Program-made: the position numbers and the translations under genes
Part shown: positions 32,199 to 42,774 of the stretch, one piece after another
Position numbering within the stretch: the first letter of the stretch is position 1
How the letters are laid out: each line of letters starts with the position of its first letter
The notes under the pieces: generated by a model
Databases searched by the model: none
Told to the model about the DNA's origin: nothing
What the model saw: only the letters and a program-made list of their open reading frames with translations
Assembly (NCBI GenBank): GCA_017311185.1
Contig: JAESUZ010004796.1
Coordinates: forward strand, 492,501-556,500
Length of the DNA: 64,000 nt
Direction of reading: 5' to 3'
From: Proteles cristata cristata
Taxonomy: Eukaryota > Chordata > Mammalia > Carnivora > Hyaenidae

Positions 32199-32417
32199 TT
32201 TTTAAAGTTTATTTTCTGGAAAGAGAGGGAGAGAGAGCATGAGCAGGAGAGGTTCAGAGAGAGAGAGAGAGAGAGAGGGGAGACACAGAATCCAAAGCAG
32301 GCTCCAGGCTCTGAACTGTCAGCACAGAGCCCAACGCAGGGCTCGAACTCACGAACCACGAGATCATGACCTGAGCCAAAGTCGAATGCCTCACTGATCA
32401 CACCACCCAGGCACCCT
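32199..32417 (-). repeat. SINEC_Fc-type SINE, minus strand
   Basis: TTTTTAAAGTTTATTTTCTGGAAAGAG, GA tract, body GGCTCCAGGCTCTGAACTGTCAG, reverse B box GGGCTCGAACTC, head CACCACCCAGGCACCC. Confidence 0.95.
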
Positions 32418-32586
32418 TCAAACAGTTTAAAGAAAAGATATGGTAATTAAAAATTTGCAAAAATACTGGTCTATATCATGTGATAAAAGACTATATCCAG
32501 AATAAAGTTTCAAAAAAAAAAGAAATAAAAAAAACAGTACATGTAATAATACCAAAGACAAATAGGTCAAAAAACAAATAAAAACT

Positions 32587-32833
32587 GAGGCGCCTGGGTG
32601 GCTTAGTCGGTTAAGCGTCCGACTTTCGCTTAGGTCATGATCTCACGGGTCATGGGTTCGAGCCCCGTGTCGGGCTCTGTGCTGACTGCCAGCTCAGAGC
32701 CTGGAGCCTGTTTCATTCTGTGACTCCCTCTCTCTCTGTGACCCTCCCCTGCTCCCACTGTCTCTCTCTCTCTCCTAGAATTAAATAAAATAAAAAAAAA
32801 TTAAAAAAAAAAACAAATAAAATAAAACAAATA
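32587..32833 (+). repeat. SINEC_Fc-type SINE, exact 15-bp TSD, well preserved
   Basis: Head GAGGCGCCTGGGTGGCTTAGTCGG, intact B box GGTTCGAGCCCC, body TGCTGACTGCCAGCTCAGAGCC with a 4-base duplication, tail TCCTAGAATTAAATAAAATAAA and a long A-rich end. TSD AAAACAAATAAAAAC at 32571-32585 and 32834-32848. Confidence 0.95.
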
Positions 32834-33019
32834 AAAACAAATAAAAACCTCAAGTGGCTATTAAGGTGCCTAACTTCATTAATTTAAAAAAAATATTAAA
32901 CAATTAAAGAGTTTTTACCTTAAAATCAGAAACAAAATACTGAGATTAGTCACAGTTAGTGGTGGCTACAGGCTCATTCCTGAGTCAGTGATGGAATCCT
33001 AACTGTGCACAGTCTCTCT

Positions 33020-33292
33020 GAAGGGCAATCTAGCATTATCTCCAGCATTCAGACTGTGAGTACTCTTTTAGCCAGGAATTCCATTCCTAGGAATTCATCC
33101 CAAAGAAACAGTTACAGAAGTACGTATATACTTACATATATGTAAGCATTTTATTAATAAGAGCCAAATGCTGGCAAGCACCAAAGTACTCTTCCATAGG
33201 GATTAAATAACAGTACAACTATGCAAGGAAATCCAGTTCATCACTTAAAAGAATAAGTAGAAACTACCTAAATATTAACAAGGAAAAGACAC
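33020..33292 (+). repeat. Ancient L1M, upstream part
   Basis: 'agggcaatctagcattatctccagc', 'gccaggaattccattcctaggaattcatcccaaagaaacag', 'gcattttattaataagagccaaatgctgg', 'tatgcaaggaaatccagttcatc' follow the old mammalian L1 3' region. It is interrupted by the younger L1 at 33293 and resumes at 33831. Confidence 0.65.
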
Positions 33293-33830
33293 CTGACCCA
33301 GCAATAGCACTGCTAGGAATTTACCCAAGGGATACAGGAGTGCTGATGCATTGGGGCATATGTACCCCAATGTTCACAGCAGCACTCTCAACAATAGCCA
33401 AAACATGGAAAGAGCCTAAGTGTCCATCAACAGACAAATGGATCAAGAAGATGTGATTTATCTATACCATGGAATACTACATGGCAATGAGAAAGAATGA
33501 AATCCAGCCATGTATAGCAACATGGATGGACCTTGAGGGTGTTATGCTGAGTGAAATAAGTCAGGCAGAGAAGTACAAATACCATATGTTTGCAGGTATA
33601 GAAGAATTAGGAGGAACTTAACAGAGGACCGTGGGGGAGGGGAAGGGGGAAAAACAGTTAAGGAGAGGGAAGGAGGCAAACCATAAGAGACTCTTAAATA
33701 CTGAAACAAACTGAGGGCTGATGGGTGTGGGGGGGAGGGGGATTATGGGCATGGAGGAGGGCACTTGTGGGGATGAGCACTGGGTGTTATACGGAAACCA
33801 ACTTGACAATAAACTATTAAAAAAAAATAA
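33293..33830 (+). mobile_element. LINE-1, 5'-truncated, carnivore type, with TSD
   Basis: About 540 bp: the last ORF2 codons (motif region GATACAGGAGTGCTGATGC, ATACCATGGAATACTACATGG, GGACCTTGAGGGTGTTATGC), the stop near GGAGGAACTTAACAG, a G-rich 3' UTR (33633-33748) and ACTTGACAATAAACTATTAAAAAAAA. TSD GAAAAGACAC at 33283-33292 and 33831-33840. The ORF2 remnant has an in-frame stop (TGA near 33452), so no protein is made. Confidence 0.93.
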
Positions 33831-34060
33831 GAAAAGACACGTACAATGTACTGGTAAGCAAAAAAGCAAACGGAAAAACGGTACGAATGGAAGACTCCTA
33901 TTTTTGTTTTGTTTTCTTAAAAAGTGTGCATGCAGATTTAAAATAAAGTCTATTGACACTGGTTGCCTTTGGGGAGTGAGGTTATAGGGGAGATGCAGGC
34001 TCCACTTTATATATTCCTGTGTAGTCTGAAGACATCTATCAAATTCGAAATGAAAGAAGC
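33831..34060 (+). repeat. Ancient L1M, downstream part
   Basis: 'gtacaatgtactggtaagcaaaaaagc' and 'cactggttgcctttggggagtgaggttataggggagatgcagg...ctttatatattcctg' follow an old L1 3' UTR and continue the element begun at 33020. Confidence 0.6.
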
Positions 34061-35606
34061 TCATTTTCAACAAAATGAAGTATGCTTAAAACCATGAGCC
34101 TGTATCACAAATGTTTGTACAGCCTCATATCTACATAATCCATGTAACTTCACTCATCAAAATGAACCATAAGGAAACTAATCCGGAGACCACACCCTCC
34201 AGGCTGGCTGCTCTATACACCTGATCGGAAAAACCCTGGACAGCATTCATTCCGGGCAGAAGCTATTTCCTTCCTCTGCTCAAAGGCACAGTAAGGGACA
34301 TGGGGTAATAATCCGAGAGGGGTCCAGGCAGCTTGCACCCTCTTGGTGGGCAGGAGGCTACTAACAGAAGGGACTGATCTCCCAGCTTCAAAGGGGACCA
34401 AAGAACCAGGAGGGACAAGCACAGCCGAACGAGGGAAGGTCTTCCCTTACGACCAACCCAGGTACCGCCTCTCTTCTCCGATGGAGGAACACAGACGACA
34501 CCCCTTTCTTATTTTCACACCACAATTCACTCGGGCATCAGTGCTTTCACTAGCACCTCGGCCAAGTCTCCTGAGTCCCATACAAGTAGGAACTGAAGTC
34601 TTTTCAGGCTGAGTTTCCTTGCTTCCCCCTCCTCTCTGCTGCAAGGAGTTCTGAAACTTCGCCATCAAAGCACTGATGTACTTGTACCCGGTAAGGAGGA
34701 AACCCTGACAGGCATCCACTCCCGGTGCTGGTGATGTCCTGTCACCATCAGTGGGCTCCTCCACAGGCCCTTAGGCGCGCACAAGTGACAGAGGCCGTGG
34801 GAACAAAGAGGATCCAGGGGCGTCTTGACCCTCGAGTGAACCTCAGACGGAGGGGACGATGCTCTACAGGACGCTCCGGGCCAGGAGGCAGGACTGGCAG
34901 ACACATCAGTGATTCAGAGTAAAGTAAGGAGTCCCTATTCAGTTCTCCTGGCTTGATCCCTGGACTACTGTGAACCCAGTGAATCTCTCTATTTTTAAGA
35001 AATATGCACTGAAGGTTTGGGGAATAAGCAACGAGGTATGTAACTTATCCTTAAAGAGTGCAGAAGAAAACTGCATGTGTGCATGTGTGGGTGCATGTGT
35101 GTGTGTACAGATAGACAGAAGGACGGTAAGTCAGCCACTTTGATAATCCAAGGCCAGAGACCAAGTGTGCAGGGGGTCGGCTACTTCTGGGGGCTCCTTC
35201 CCAAACCATGTGAGGTCCTGCTGTTACAGAAAATGCAGTGCCTGGGGACCCACCCAAGGGAGCCACCAGCGCTGCCTTTACTCTGTGTCGGAGGAAGGCA
35301 TTCCAGGTGACACCATGGGGCCCAGGCCAATGGCTAGGCCTCATCCAGGGGCCCCAGCCCTCCTCCACCACCTTCCTCACTCACAGTGGCCTCTCGAGGC
35401 AGGCCACACTGGCCACCAGAACAGCTGCTTTTCGGCAGCCCCGGAAGCCCCACGATGCTCGCACTCTGTCCCCAAGGGACATTCCTTGTACAGGTACATA
35501 CACCAACTTTAAAATTCCTGTCCTTTCAGACACATCAAGGGACGGACGCTCACAGGAACTTGCTAGTCCCTCCTTCTGATGCCCCCAACTTAGGCAATTC
35601 CAAAGT
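34061..35606. other. Unique sequence with a TG-rich patch
   Basis: A TG/CATG-rich run is at 35072-35108. Otherwise nothing recognised; frames up to 115 codons overlap on both strands around 35050-35660 and have no domain. Confidence 0.4.
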
Positions 35607-35620
35607 TCAAATGGCTTCTT

Positions 35621-35841
35621 CTTCTTTTTTAAAAACAATTTATTTAATGCTTATTTATTTTTGAGAGAGACAGAGAGAGTGAGCAGGGCAGTGGCGAACA
35701 GAGAGGGAGATACAGAATCAGAAGCAGGCTCCAGGCTCTGAGCTGTCAGCACAAAGCCTGACATGGGGCTCGAACCACAAACCACAAGATCATGACCTGA
35801 GTGAAGTCGGACGCTTAACTGACTGAGCCACCAAGTGCCTC
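35621..35841 (-). repeat. SINEC_Fc-type SINE, minus strand, exact 14-bp TSD
   Basis: CTTTTTTAAAAACAATTTATTTAATGCTTATTTATTTTTGAGAGA, GGCTCCAGGCTCTGAGCTGTCAG, GGGGCTCGAACC, GACTGAGCCACCAAGTGCC. TSD TCAAATGGCTTCTT at 35607-35620 and 35842-35855. Confidence 0.96.
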
Positions 35842-35963
35842 TCAAATGGCTTCTTAAAGCAACACCCACCTATGCATGTGCTGGAAGAGTGAAAAATATC
35901 AGAACAATCTAATCCATTACCCAAGGGGGACAGACGCAATCAAATACAACAGCAGCAAAGCCA

Positions 35964-36220
35964 GGGGCGTCTGGCCGGCTCAGTCAGTTAAGTGTCTGAT
36001 TCTTGATTTTGGCTCAGCTCAGCGCCTGGCCGGCTCAGTCAGTTAAGTGTCTGATTCTTGATTTTGGCTCAGCTCAGGATCTCACTGTCGGTGAGATCGA
36101 GCCCTGCATCGGGATTTGTTCTGACAGCATGGAGCCTGCTCGGGATTTTCTCTCTCTCCCTCTCTTTCTGTCCGTCCCCTGTGCGTGTGTTCTCTGTCTC
36201 TCAATAAAAAATAAACATTA
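35964..36220 (+). repeat. SINEC_Fc-type SINE with internally duplicated head
   Basis: Older subtype (attcttgattttggctcagctcagg). The first 55 bases occur twice in tandem (35967-36021 and 36022-36076), differing only at 35970 (T) versus 36025 (C). After the second head the normal body (GACAGCATGGAGCCTGCTCGGG) and tail (CTCAATAAAAAATAAACATT) follow. Confidence 0.95.
35967..36076 (+). repeat. 55-bp tandem direct duplication
   Basis: Two adjacent 55-base copies of the SINE head with one substitution. The duplicated unit contains the A box (TGGCCGGCTCAG) but not the B box. Confidence 0.97.
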
Positions 36221-36235
36221 AAAATTAAATTTAAA

Positions 36236-36425
36236 AATAAATTTTTAAAACGCCATCAATGGGACACAGGAACCCAAATTTAAGCCTCTGAGCGGTGGCT
36301 TGGGGTGTGGACTGGGGGTGGACTCACCTCAGCAGGGAGAACAGAAGGCTTCAGCTCAGACGACTGGGAGCAATAACCTACAAAAAAAGAGAAATGCAGT
36401 TCAGACTCACAGAAAAACTTGCCGT
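36236..36425. other. Unique sequence
   Basis: Starts with an A/T-rich SINE tail extension, then nothing recognised. Confidence 0.4.
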
Positions 36426-36883
36426 CAGCGGTTTTTAAAGTGTGGTCTGAGGGTCCCCAGGGGTTCCCAGGACCTTCCCAGGGGTCTACCAGGGTCAAAC
36501 CATTTTCACAGCGAAAGGCAGCATTTCCCTTTTCCACTCTCCTCTCACCAGAGCATGGCAGTAACCATCTCAGCACAAAAGACTTGAGAGTCTGTGTTCT
36601 CTTAAGCCAGGCACTAAAGAGATCAGCAAAAACGTAAAACACTGTCATTCTGCCCATTAAGCTTGTGTTGTTTCGGAAAACAGTGATTTTCATAAAACGT
36701 GTTATTTAGAATGGAAGGTCAAGGGCTTACCACCATCTTGAATGTTAATAACTATTTTTAAACTCCTCAGTTTGAATCCGAGTGTCACAAATATCAGTAG
36801 AGATGAACCACATAACAAAAGGCCTTCTGGGATCCTCAACCACTTTGACAGATGTCCAAGGGGCGAAAATTTTATCATTTACA
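36426..36883 (+). mobile_element. hAT DNA transposon, internally deleted copy
   Basis: Left terminus CAGCGGTTTTTAAAGTGTGGTC, then 'gagggtccccaggggttcccagga...cttcccaggggtctaccagggtcaaacc'. The middle jumps to transposase C-terminal sequence ('cttaagccaggcactaaagagatcagcaaaaacgtaaaacactgtca'), then the 3' end ('catcttgaat...ctcctcagtttgaatc...ggccttctgggatcctcaacca'). The same order is seen in the longer relic at 46877-48850. The central transposase region is deleted. Confidence 0.75.
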
Positions 36884-36989
36884 GATCTCAGCCAAAATTA
36901 TGATAACTGCCATCCTAGGTGTCTATTTTTGGTATTAAGTTCTGTGAAGCTGCATCTGCTTTTAACAGTAATGGCAGTGGACAATACTG

Positions 36990-37070
36990 GGCATACGGCA
37001 CTAAACGCTCTACTAGATACTTTCCGTACACACGCAATTTCCACATTTACGATCACCTGAAAACAGAATT
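36990..37070 (-). repeat. Possible MIR fragment (antisense)
   Basis: 'gcatacggcactaaacgctctactagatactttccgtacacacgcaatttccacatttacgatcacctg' loosely follows the reverse MIR 3' half. Confidence 0.35.
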
Positions 37071-37694
37071 GGCCTCTCCTGCCTCCCGGAGGAGGAGGGG
37101 TACTCCTAAGAGATGCGTTATTCGCCGAAAGTGAATCACGCAGAACAGGGTGTGACTTCGAGCCAGCCTGTCTGCTAAGATCACGATCTTTTTGTTACGT
37201 CATTTCTGAAGGCACTAACTGTAAGAATTTATGCAAACCGAATGAGAGCGAGGCACACTGAGGCCCGCACCCCTACCTGACATCCCAAAACGCGAGGTGC
37301 CCAGCTTGGATGAAATGGCACCGACGTGGCTTCCCTAAATCCTGGTAGAGGCCTGCACTCCGCTCCCTACAAAAGACAGACCCCTGTAGGTGGGCTGTGC
37401 TGTGACGGCTGGCTTACACCAACAGTCCCACATCAGTACTGACAGCGATCAATTGCGGGACCACCTCCCGAGAAGGCTACCACTGACCTTGGCTTGGGAA
37501 AGCCCACCTTTTTCAATCTGTCTCCATTTTTACGAAGCCCTGAAACAGCCGATGAAATGTTACCATCGTTAGTCCCTCAACTGCAGCTGGATTTAAGGTT
37601 ATGTGCACCGGTAAGGGCGGGCAAGACATTCTGACTTGACTTAATGGAGCCAAATTTAAGCTGAAAAATCAAAAGCACGGATGGTGAGTCCCTC
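37071..37694. other. Unique sequence, nothing recognised
   Basis: No repeat or exon recognised. Confidence 0.45.
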
Positions 37695-38250
37695 AAAAAA
37701 ATTTAAGCCCAGAATTACCTTATGATCTAGTAATTTCACTTCCGGGTATAGACCCAAGAGAATGGACAACAGAGGTTTTGAAAAGACACACACACACACA
37801 CCCATATCCAGAGTAGCATTATTCACAGTAGCTAGAAGGTGGGTGCAACTCAAGTGGCCATCAGCAGATGAATGGAAGAATCAAGTGTGGTAAATCTGTA
37901 GAATGGAATATTACTCAGCTTTAAAAAGGAAGGGAATTTTAACACCTTACAACATGGATGAACCCTGAAGGCATGATGCTACGTGAAGTAAGCCAGTCAC
38001 AAAAGGACAAATACAGGATTCCCCTTACATGAGGTACCTAGAATAATCAGCTTCATAGAGACAGGAAGTAGAGTGGGTGGTGGCCAGGGGCTAGGGGAGG
38101 GAGATGGGGAGTTAGCGCATAATGTGGGCAGCATTTCTGTTTGGGAAGATGGAAAGTCTCTCGAGATGGATGGTTGCACCACCAATATGAATATACTTAA
38201 TTTCGCTGAACTATATGCTTAAAGACAGTAAAATGTATGTAAACTTTATC
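37695..38250 (+). repeat. Ancient L1M 3' end (ORF2 tail plus 3' UTR)
   Basis: 'atctagtaatttcacttccgggtatagacccaagagaatgga', 'gtagcattattcacagtagc', 'gcaactcaagtggccatcagcagatgaatgg', 'atggaatattactcagctttaaaaaggaaggg', 'gggtggtggccaggggctagggg', 'tacttaatttcgctgaactata' match the ancestral eutherian L1 (L1MA/L1MB-like) in order. It carries a (CA)n interruption near 37786-37801. No intact frame. Confidence 0.88.
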
Positions 38251-38251
38251 T

Positions 38252-38285
<34 letters not shown>

Positions 38286-38290
38286 GACAC
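38251..38290. repeat. (CA)n microsatellite
   Basis: About 18 CA dinucleotides with AA and AG interruptions at the 3' end of the L1M. Confidence 0.92.
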
Positions 38291-38400
38291 CGAAGTATTT
38301 ATCAAAAAGATGTCCCAACATTAAGTGCCTGGGAAAAGAATATATTATTGGGCATCTTATGTCATTGTTTCAATCTTTTACTAGCTTCTTCAATGCAACC

Positions 38401-38617
38401 AGGGGCGCCTCAGTGGCTTGGTCGGTTGAGCACCAGACTATAGGTCAGGTCATGATCTCACAATTCGTGAGTTCGAGCCCCGCATCGGGCTCTCTGCTGA
38501 TAGCCCAGAGCCCGCTTAGGAGCCTCTGTCCAATCCCCCTTCTCTGCACCTCCCCTGCTCATGTTGTCTCTGTCTCTCTGTCTCTCTCTCTCTCCCTCTC
38601 TCAAAAATAAACATTTA
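38401..38617 (+). repeat. SINEC_Fc-type SINE, first of a doublet
   Basis: Head AGGGGCGCCTCAGTGGCTTGGTCGG, intact B box GAGTTCGAGCCCC, body GCTGATAGCCCAGAGCCCG rearranged, long CT tract, tail CTCTCAAAAATAAACATTTATT. The second copy starts two bases later. Confidence 0.95.
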
Positions 38618-38618
38618 T

Positions 38619-38843
38619 TGGGGCACCTGGGTGGCTCAGTCGGTTAAGCGTCCGACTTCAGCTCAGGTCACAATCTCGCAATCTGTAAGTTCCAGCCCCG
38701 CATCGGGCTCTGTGCTGACAGCTCAGAGCCTGGAGCCTGTTTCAGATTCTGTGTCTCCCTCTCTCTCTGCCCCTTCTCCCACTTGCACTCTCTCTCTCTC
38801 TCTCTAGCAAAAAGGAATAAATGTTAAAAAAAATTTTTTTAAT
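38619..38843 (+). repeat. SINEC_Fc-type SINE, second of a doublet
   Basis: Head GGGGCACCTGGGTGGCTCAG, AGTTCCAGCCCC, body GCTGACAGCTCAGAGCCTGG, CT tract, tail AGCAAAAAGGAATAAATGTT. No TSD of its own is visible. Confidence 0.95.
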
Positions 38844-40019
38844 TGTACCATCTGAAGTATCCATATTTTTTGAAAGTTATAGGAACGCATTTTTTTTTCT
38901 CTCAAGAGGCTTTCCAGTCTTCTAAACTTTCTTGTTATGCAGATACATTGTAAAACTCTCAACTTTTACTTTATGAAATCAGCCTTTAAAAGCCCTACCG
39001 ATGAAACAGTTTGTGTTCCATGACTTAATATTTTGCGGCTAATTCTTCTACTGCAGCAGAGGCCCTTTAAATGACGCTGTGATGTCCCCCACACAATGAA
39101 CGCAACTCTGTAAAAGGCACTTTTCCTTCCTGTGATACAGCGACCATCCGGTAAACAACCCATGCCCCACTCCTTTAAGGGCCTGCCTTTGTTTACCGGC
39201 AGGAAAGGAAACCCCAAATCCTCCAAGTGGGACTGAGGGGCTCCAAGGTTCTCTATTTCCTCCCAAGCAGGTGGTTTACATGAGGCAGCAGACCATTGTC
39301 TTTTGCCTTGTTTTTGCTCTGGAGAAGAAAATCGGTGAGCTTTCAGCAGAGCAATAGTCTTCTCAAAGAGCAGAACCTGGGGCTGTGGGCCATCTTACAG
39401 ACAGAAGGTCAGGGACAGGCAAGATGCTCTCTCGTTCCCTCGCCCATGGAGGAGAGGAGACAACTCAGCTTCAATGGGATTCTCTGCCAGAAAACCAGAT
39501 TTGCAGGCAAGAGAGGCCTGGCCCTTTGTTCTTACCAGCAGGTTCTTCAGCTGTTTTCCCAGTGAACCAGGGCTCTGAGAGAGCGAAGGCAAATATTTAC
39601 TTTCCACTGAGAAGAATAAAAATATTCCGTCCAGCTCCAAGTCATTATTTCTCCCATGTTAGGACAGGCTTGCTCGTATTCAGGAAGAGCACCGGAGAAA
39701 GGCTGAATTGTTTGTATTTTTTATTTTAAAAATCAAAATGCCTTTCAAAATAATGACGTGTGTCCAAGAGGCGAAGTCCTGAGCTCTGCCTTCTGTCCTT
39801 GCACCCAGGAGCTCTGGCGATGTGCGCGAGCAGTACGTGTCTGGACCGGGCCCCTCCCCAGTTTGGGCCAACAGGCCAGCCACCGTGCCTGCATCACAGG
39901 CCACCACAGCCACATTCTGTGCCCCATCATTAGGCCCAGAGCTGCACAGCTACAGGCTGACCCCAGACCTCACCCACTGCAAAAGGAAACTACGCGCTTT
40001 GGGAGATAGATCCTCAAGA
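38844..40019. other. Unique sequence, nothing recognised
   Basis: No repeat recognised. Overlapping frames of up to 114 codons near 39296-39729 lack domains. Confidence 0.45.
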
Positions 40020-40130
40020 AGCATAGAACTGACTATGGAATTGGCCCCAGATTCACACAGCCAGGCGTTTCCAGAAAGGGACTGGGATTCCACAGATGAC
40101 TGTCACCTTCCGCCACGTGCTCCAGGCAAT
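40020..40130 (-). repeat. Possible MIR fragment (antisense)
   Basis: 'agattcacacagccaggcg...aagggactgggattccacagatgactgtcacc' resembles reverse MIR 5' sequence (aggtcacacagctagtaag...gagctgggattcgaaccc). Confidence 0.45.
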
Positions 40131-40499
40131 GCATTTTGGAAACCACGCACCTGTCATGCCCAGCGTTCAACAGCACTGACTGCTCAGCAGCACGAGCAAT
40201 CAGGCTTTTCCCATCTCAACCAGGTGCGCTTAGCCACACAGAGACTGAGCGGGGGGTCTCTGTTCTCTATTTTCACTCTATTTCCTGGCCTAGTTTTGCA
40301 CGGGCATCTAAAGTAAGGACAAGACTGAGCAATCTGAAGGGTCTACTTTTGCAGTGAATCACGTCGGCGCAATGTAAGACTCTCAATATGGGTAGTAATG
40401 CGGTTTGACTACAAACATTCCCTTCCTCATTTCAGTGTGGTGTATGTGCTACGTCACTCAGGTGGCGGCTGTTTGGGTTTCTTTTCTTTTTTTTTTTTG
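40131..40499. other. Unique sequence with poly(T)
   Basis: A T-rich run is at 40484-40498. Nothing else recognised. Confidence 0.45.
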
Positions 40500-40915
40500 G
40501 TGGCTGTTATAAATGTGTTTTTACATCTGTTGTAAGAACCCTTCAGGAGAGCTTCACCCTCTTAACAAATGTTTCAGTGCACGGTACACTATTATTAACT
40601 TACTAGACACAACGTTGCACGGCAGATCTCTAGAATGTACTCAACTTTACGTTAGAACTACAACTTTATAATGTATTGAACAGCAATTCCTTACCTGCCC
40701 CCTGCCCAGTCTCTGGCGCCCACCATGCCCCTCTCTGTTCCTGTGGGTCTGACTGTTTTTAGATTCCTCCCATAGGTAGAATCACATGGCGCCTGTTCTA
40801 CTGTAACTAGTTTATTTCACTTTAGTATAACGTCCTGCAATTTCGTACCACACCTGCGGCAGGATTACTTGTTTAAGGCTGATTAGTATCTCTTTGTATG
40901 TATTCCCCTGCGTTC
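40500..40915 (-). repeat. Ancient L1M 3' region, minus strand
   Basis: 'aagaacccttcaggagagcttcaccctcttaacaaatg', 'cagatctctagaatgtactcaac', 'ctctggcgcccaccatgcccctctctgttcctgtgg', 'gtttatttcactttagtataacgtcctgcaatttc', 'ggctgattagtatctctttgtatgta' follow the reverse of the old mammalian L1 (L1MA/L1MB-like) 3' UTR and ORF2 end. Confidence 0.75.
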
Positions 40916-40964
40916 TTTTTAAGTCAGGTGTTAATCAGAAAGGCGCTGGAAACACAGCCCTTCA

Positions 40965-41330
40965 AAATTATTTAAATATTCAATAAATATTGACTCAGCA
41001 CCTCCAGCATTCAGACACTGCACTAAACGCTGTCCATATTAAGAGCTAGTTCTTGTTGCCTAAAGTTTCTTGCCTAATCGAGGGAGCCGACCTTGACACA
41101 CCTTCCTCTTCCCATCACTGGCCCAGGGTGAATCCAGAAGAACCTAGGATTTGAGTGCTTCCCCCACACCTCACAGGGCAGTCCATCAGCCCCTACAACA
41201 CTCTGCTTTCATAGCTAGACTCTAGAATCCAGGAGGGCAGGGCCAAGGTATCACAAGGTATCCAGTCCTAAGTACCATGCTCTGTGCTTTTCTTCAAAAG
41301 CCCCAATCAGTATCTCCCAAAATATGAAGG
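40965..41330. repeat. Probable L2-class fragments
   Basis: 'attcaataaatattgactcagcacctccagcattcagacactgcactaaac' (40978-41030) resembles reverse L2. 'ctagactctagaatccaggagggcagggccaagg' (41214-41248) resembles forward L2. Orientation is mixed, so these may be two elements. Confidence 0.4.
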
Positions 41331-42600
41331 AAGAAGAGAGGGATGGGGGAAAGGAGGTGAGGGGAGAAGGGAGGAAAGAGGAAGGAAAAAGGGCTGACTC
41401 TGAAGGCTTGCCAGCCACGGAGAATGAGAACGCAGGAGGCTGGTGCGGTACACAGCACACGGTACGCATCTGCTGAAAGAAAGAACATGGGCATTTCAGG
41501 ACGGAATTCCCAGGGAACGAGCTAAACCATGTGAAATCAGCACTGTGCTGCCATTTTTGACCTACGAAAGCAGGAATTTCATGTGACTGAACCTCACATC
41601 TGATCTTCTCCAGTGAGCTTCACTATTCCATGCCTAGCACTATGACCCATCACTCACTTTGGTACCATGCTAGCTTTACTGATCTCTCCTGTGCTCAAAC
41701 AGCTAGCTGCCACATCAGTGTGCACCACCCCTGACCCCGGCACCTCCAACTCAACATGCAAAGGGCATAGTGCACATCCTTCCTGCCAAACCTGCCCCCG
41801 TCCCTGCCCCATACCCCAGCTGACAATGCTGCTCTCCCTGCATGTCCCCGTATGTCACCATGAGCCAGGGCAGCCGCACTGTTTGTCTGCCTGGCACACC
41901 AGGCCCACGCTCCCCTCTTCTGGCTCTTGTAGGGAACCTTCCCTGGCCCCGTGTAATGCCATCCACTGGGCCACTCCGGGCCCGGCATCCCCTCACGCTC
42001 AGTGCCCAGTTCAGTGCACGAAGTTCAACGCTAAGTCGTCTACATCTTCCCTGGATAGCGCAGGGGACCTGGGAGGGAGAAGTTTGGTTTCAGCTAAGAG
42101 TGCTAAGCCAGGGGGAGGTGAACCCCAGCTACTGGCTGCCATCTTGCCGATCACACGGACGGGGCTGCCGTGGAGGACGCAGCAAAGCAGAGTCAAGGTA
42201 AGAGAACGTCTCTGGGGCAACATCAGAGCCCTGGGCTCTAAAGCAGGCTACTCCTAGGTGCCTCAGTTACTTGCGCAATACCTTTCCTTTTCTGCTTACA
42301 GTTGGGTTCCTGTCATTCATAACCAATGGTCCAGATGAATGACCTGTGCACAACTGTATCAGGCATACGATCACCTCAAAAGAGTCTTCAAGTGATTCCC
42401 TAAGAGCCTCAAGTACCTTTTATCGGACAGTCATGGCATCCATAGGCTCCTTCCCAAATAAATAAATTCCCATCACCTCAAAAAGTAGCATCCTTATGGC
42501 CTCAGTGAAAGGCCTTCACTCTCAACACAACTTTCTCAGATATTTCCAGAGGAAAAAAGTTTTCAAGAAAACCTTTCTAGACAGTGTCTCTTGCTCTCTG
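41331..42600. other. Unique sequence with the longest open frame in the window
   Basis: An A/G-rich patch lies at 41331-41395. An open frame of 196 codons runs 41667-42257 on the plus strand, with overlapping minus-strand frames of 97 and 81 codons. It is proline- and serine-rich in a GC-rich region and shows no domain I recognise. I do not call it a gene. Confidence 0.4.
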
Positions 42601-42774
42601 CTACCCCCAGAGGCCATTCATTACTTATACCATTTGTTCTGACATTTTTCAGTCTCACAGATGATGATTTATTTATAGACGTCTGCCACCTTCAATCGGG
42701 AGTTCTTAATGAGCAGAGGCCTTCGGCTTAATAGGTAATCGATACACAGTTGGTGAAATGAATCATCTGAAGCT
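42601..42774 (+). repeat. Possible L2 3' end
   Basis: 'gatttatttatagacgtctgccacc...gttcttaatgagcagaggcc...taataggtaatcgatacacagttggtgaaatgaatcatc' weakly follows the L2 3' pattern, ending near a GAATGA-like motif. Confidence 0.35.

Noticed and set aside
33618..34073. 151-codon minus-strand frame
   Set aside because: It is the antisense of the L1 3' UTR and the adjoining L1M, so it is a repeat artefact.
41667..42257. Longest open frame (196 codons, plus strand)
   Set aside because: It has no recognisable domain, overlaps minus-strand frames of similar quality, and lies in GC-rich sequence where stops are rarer. No splice or promoter context supports it.
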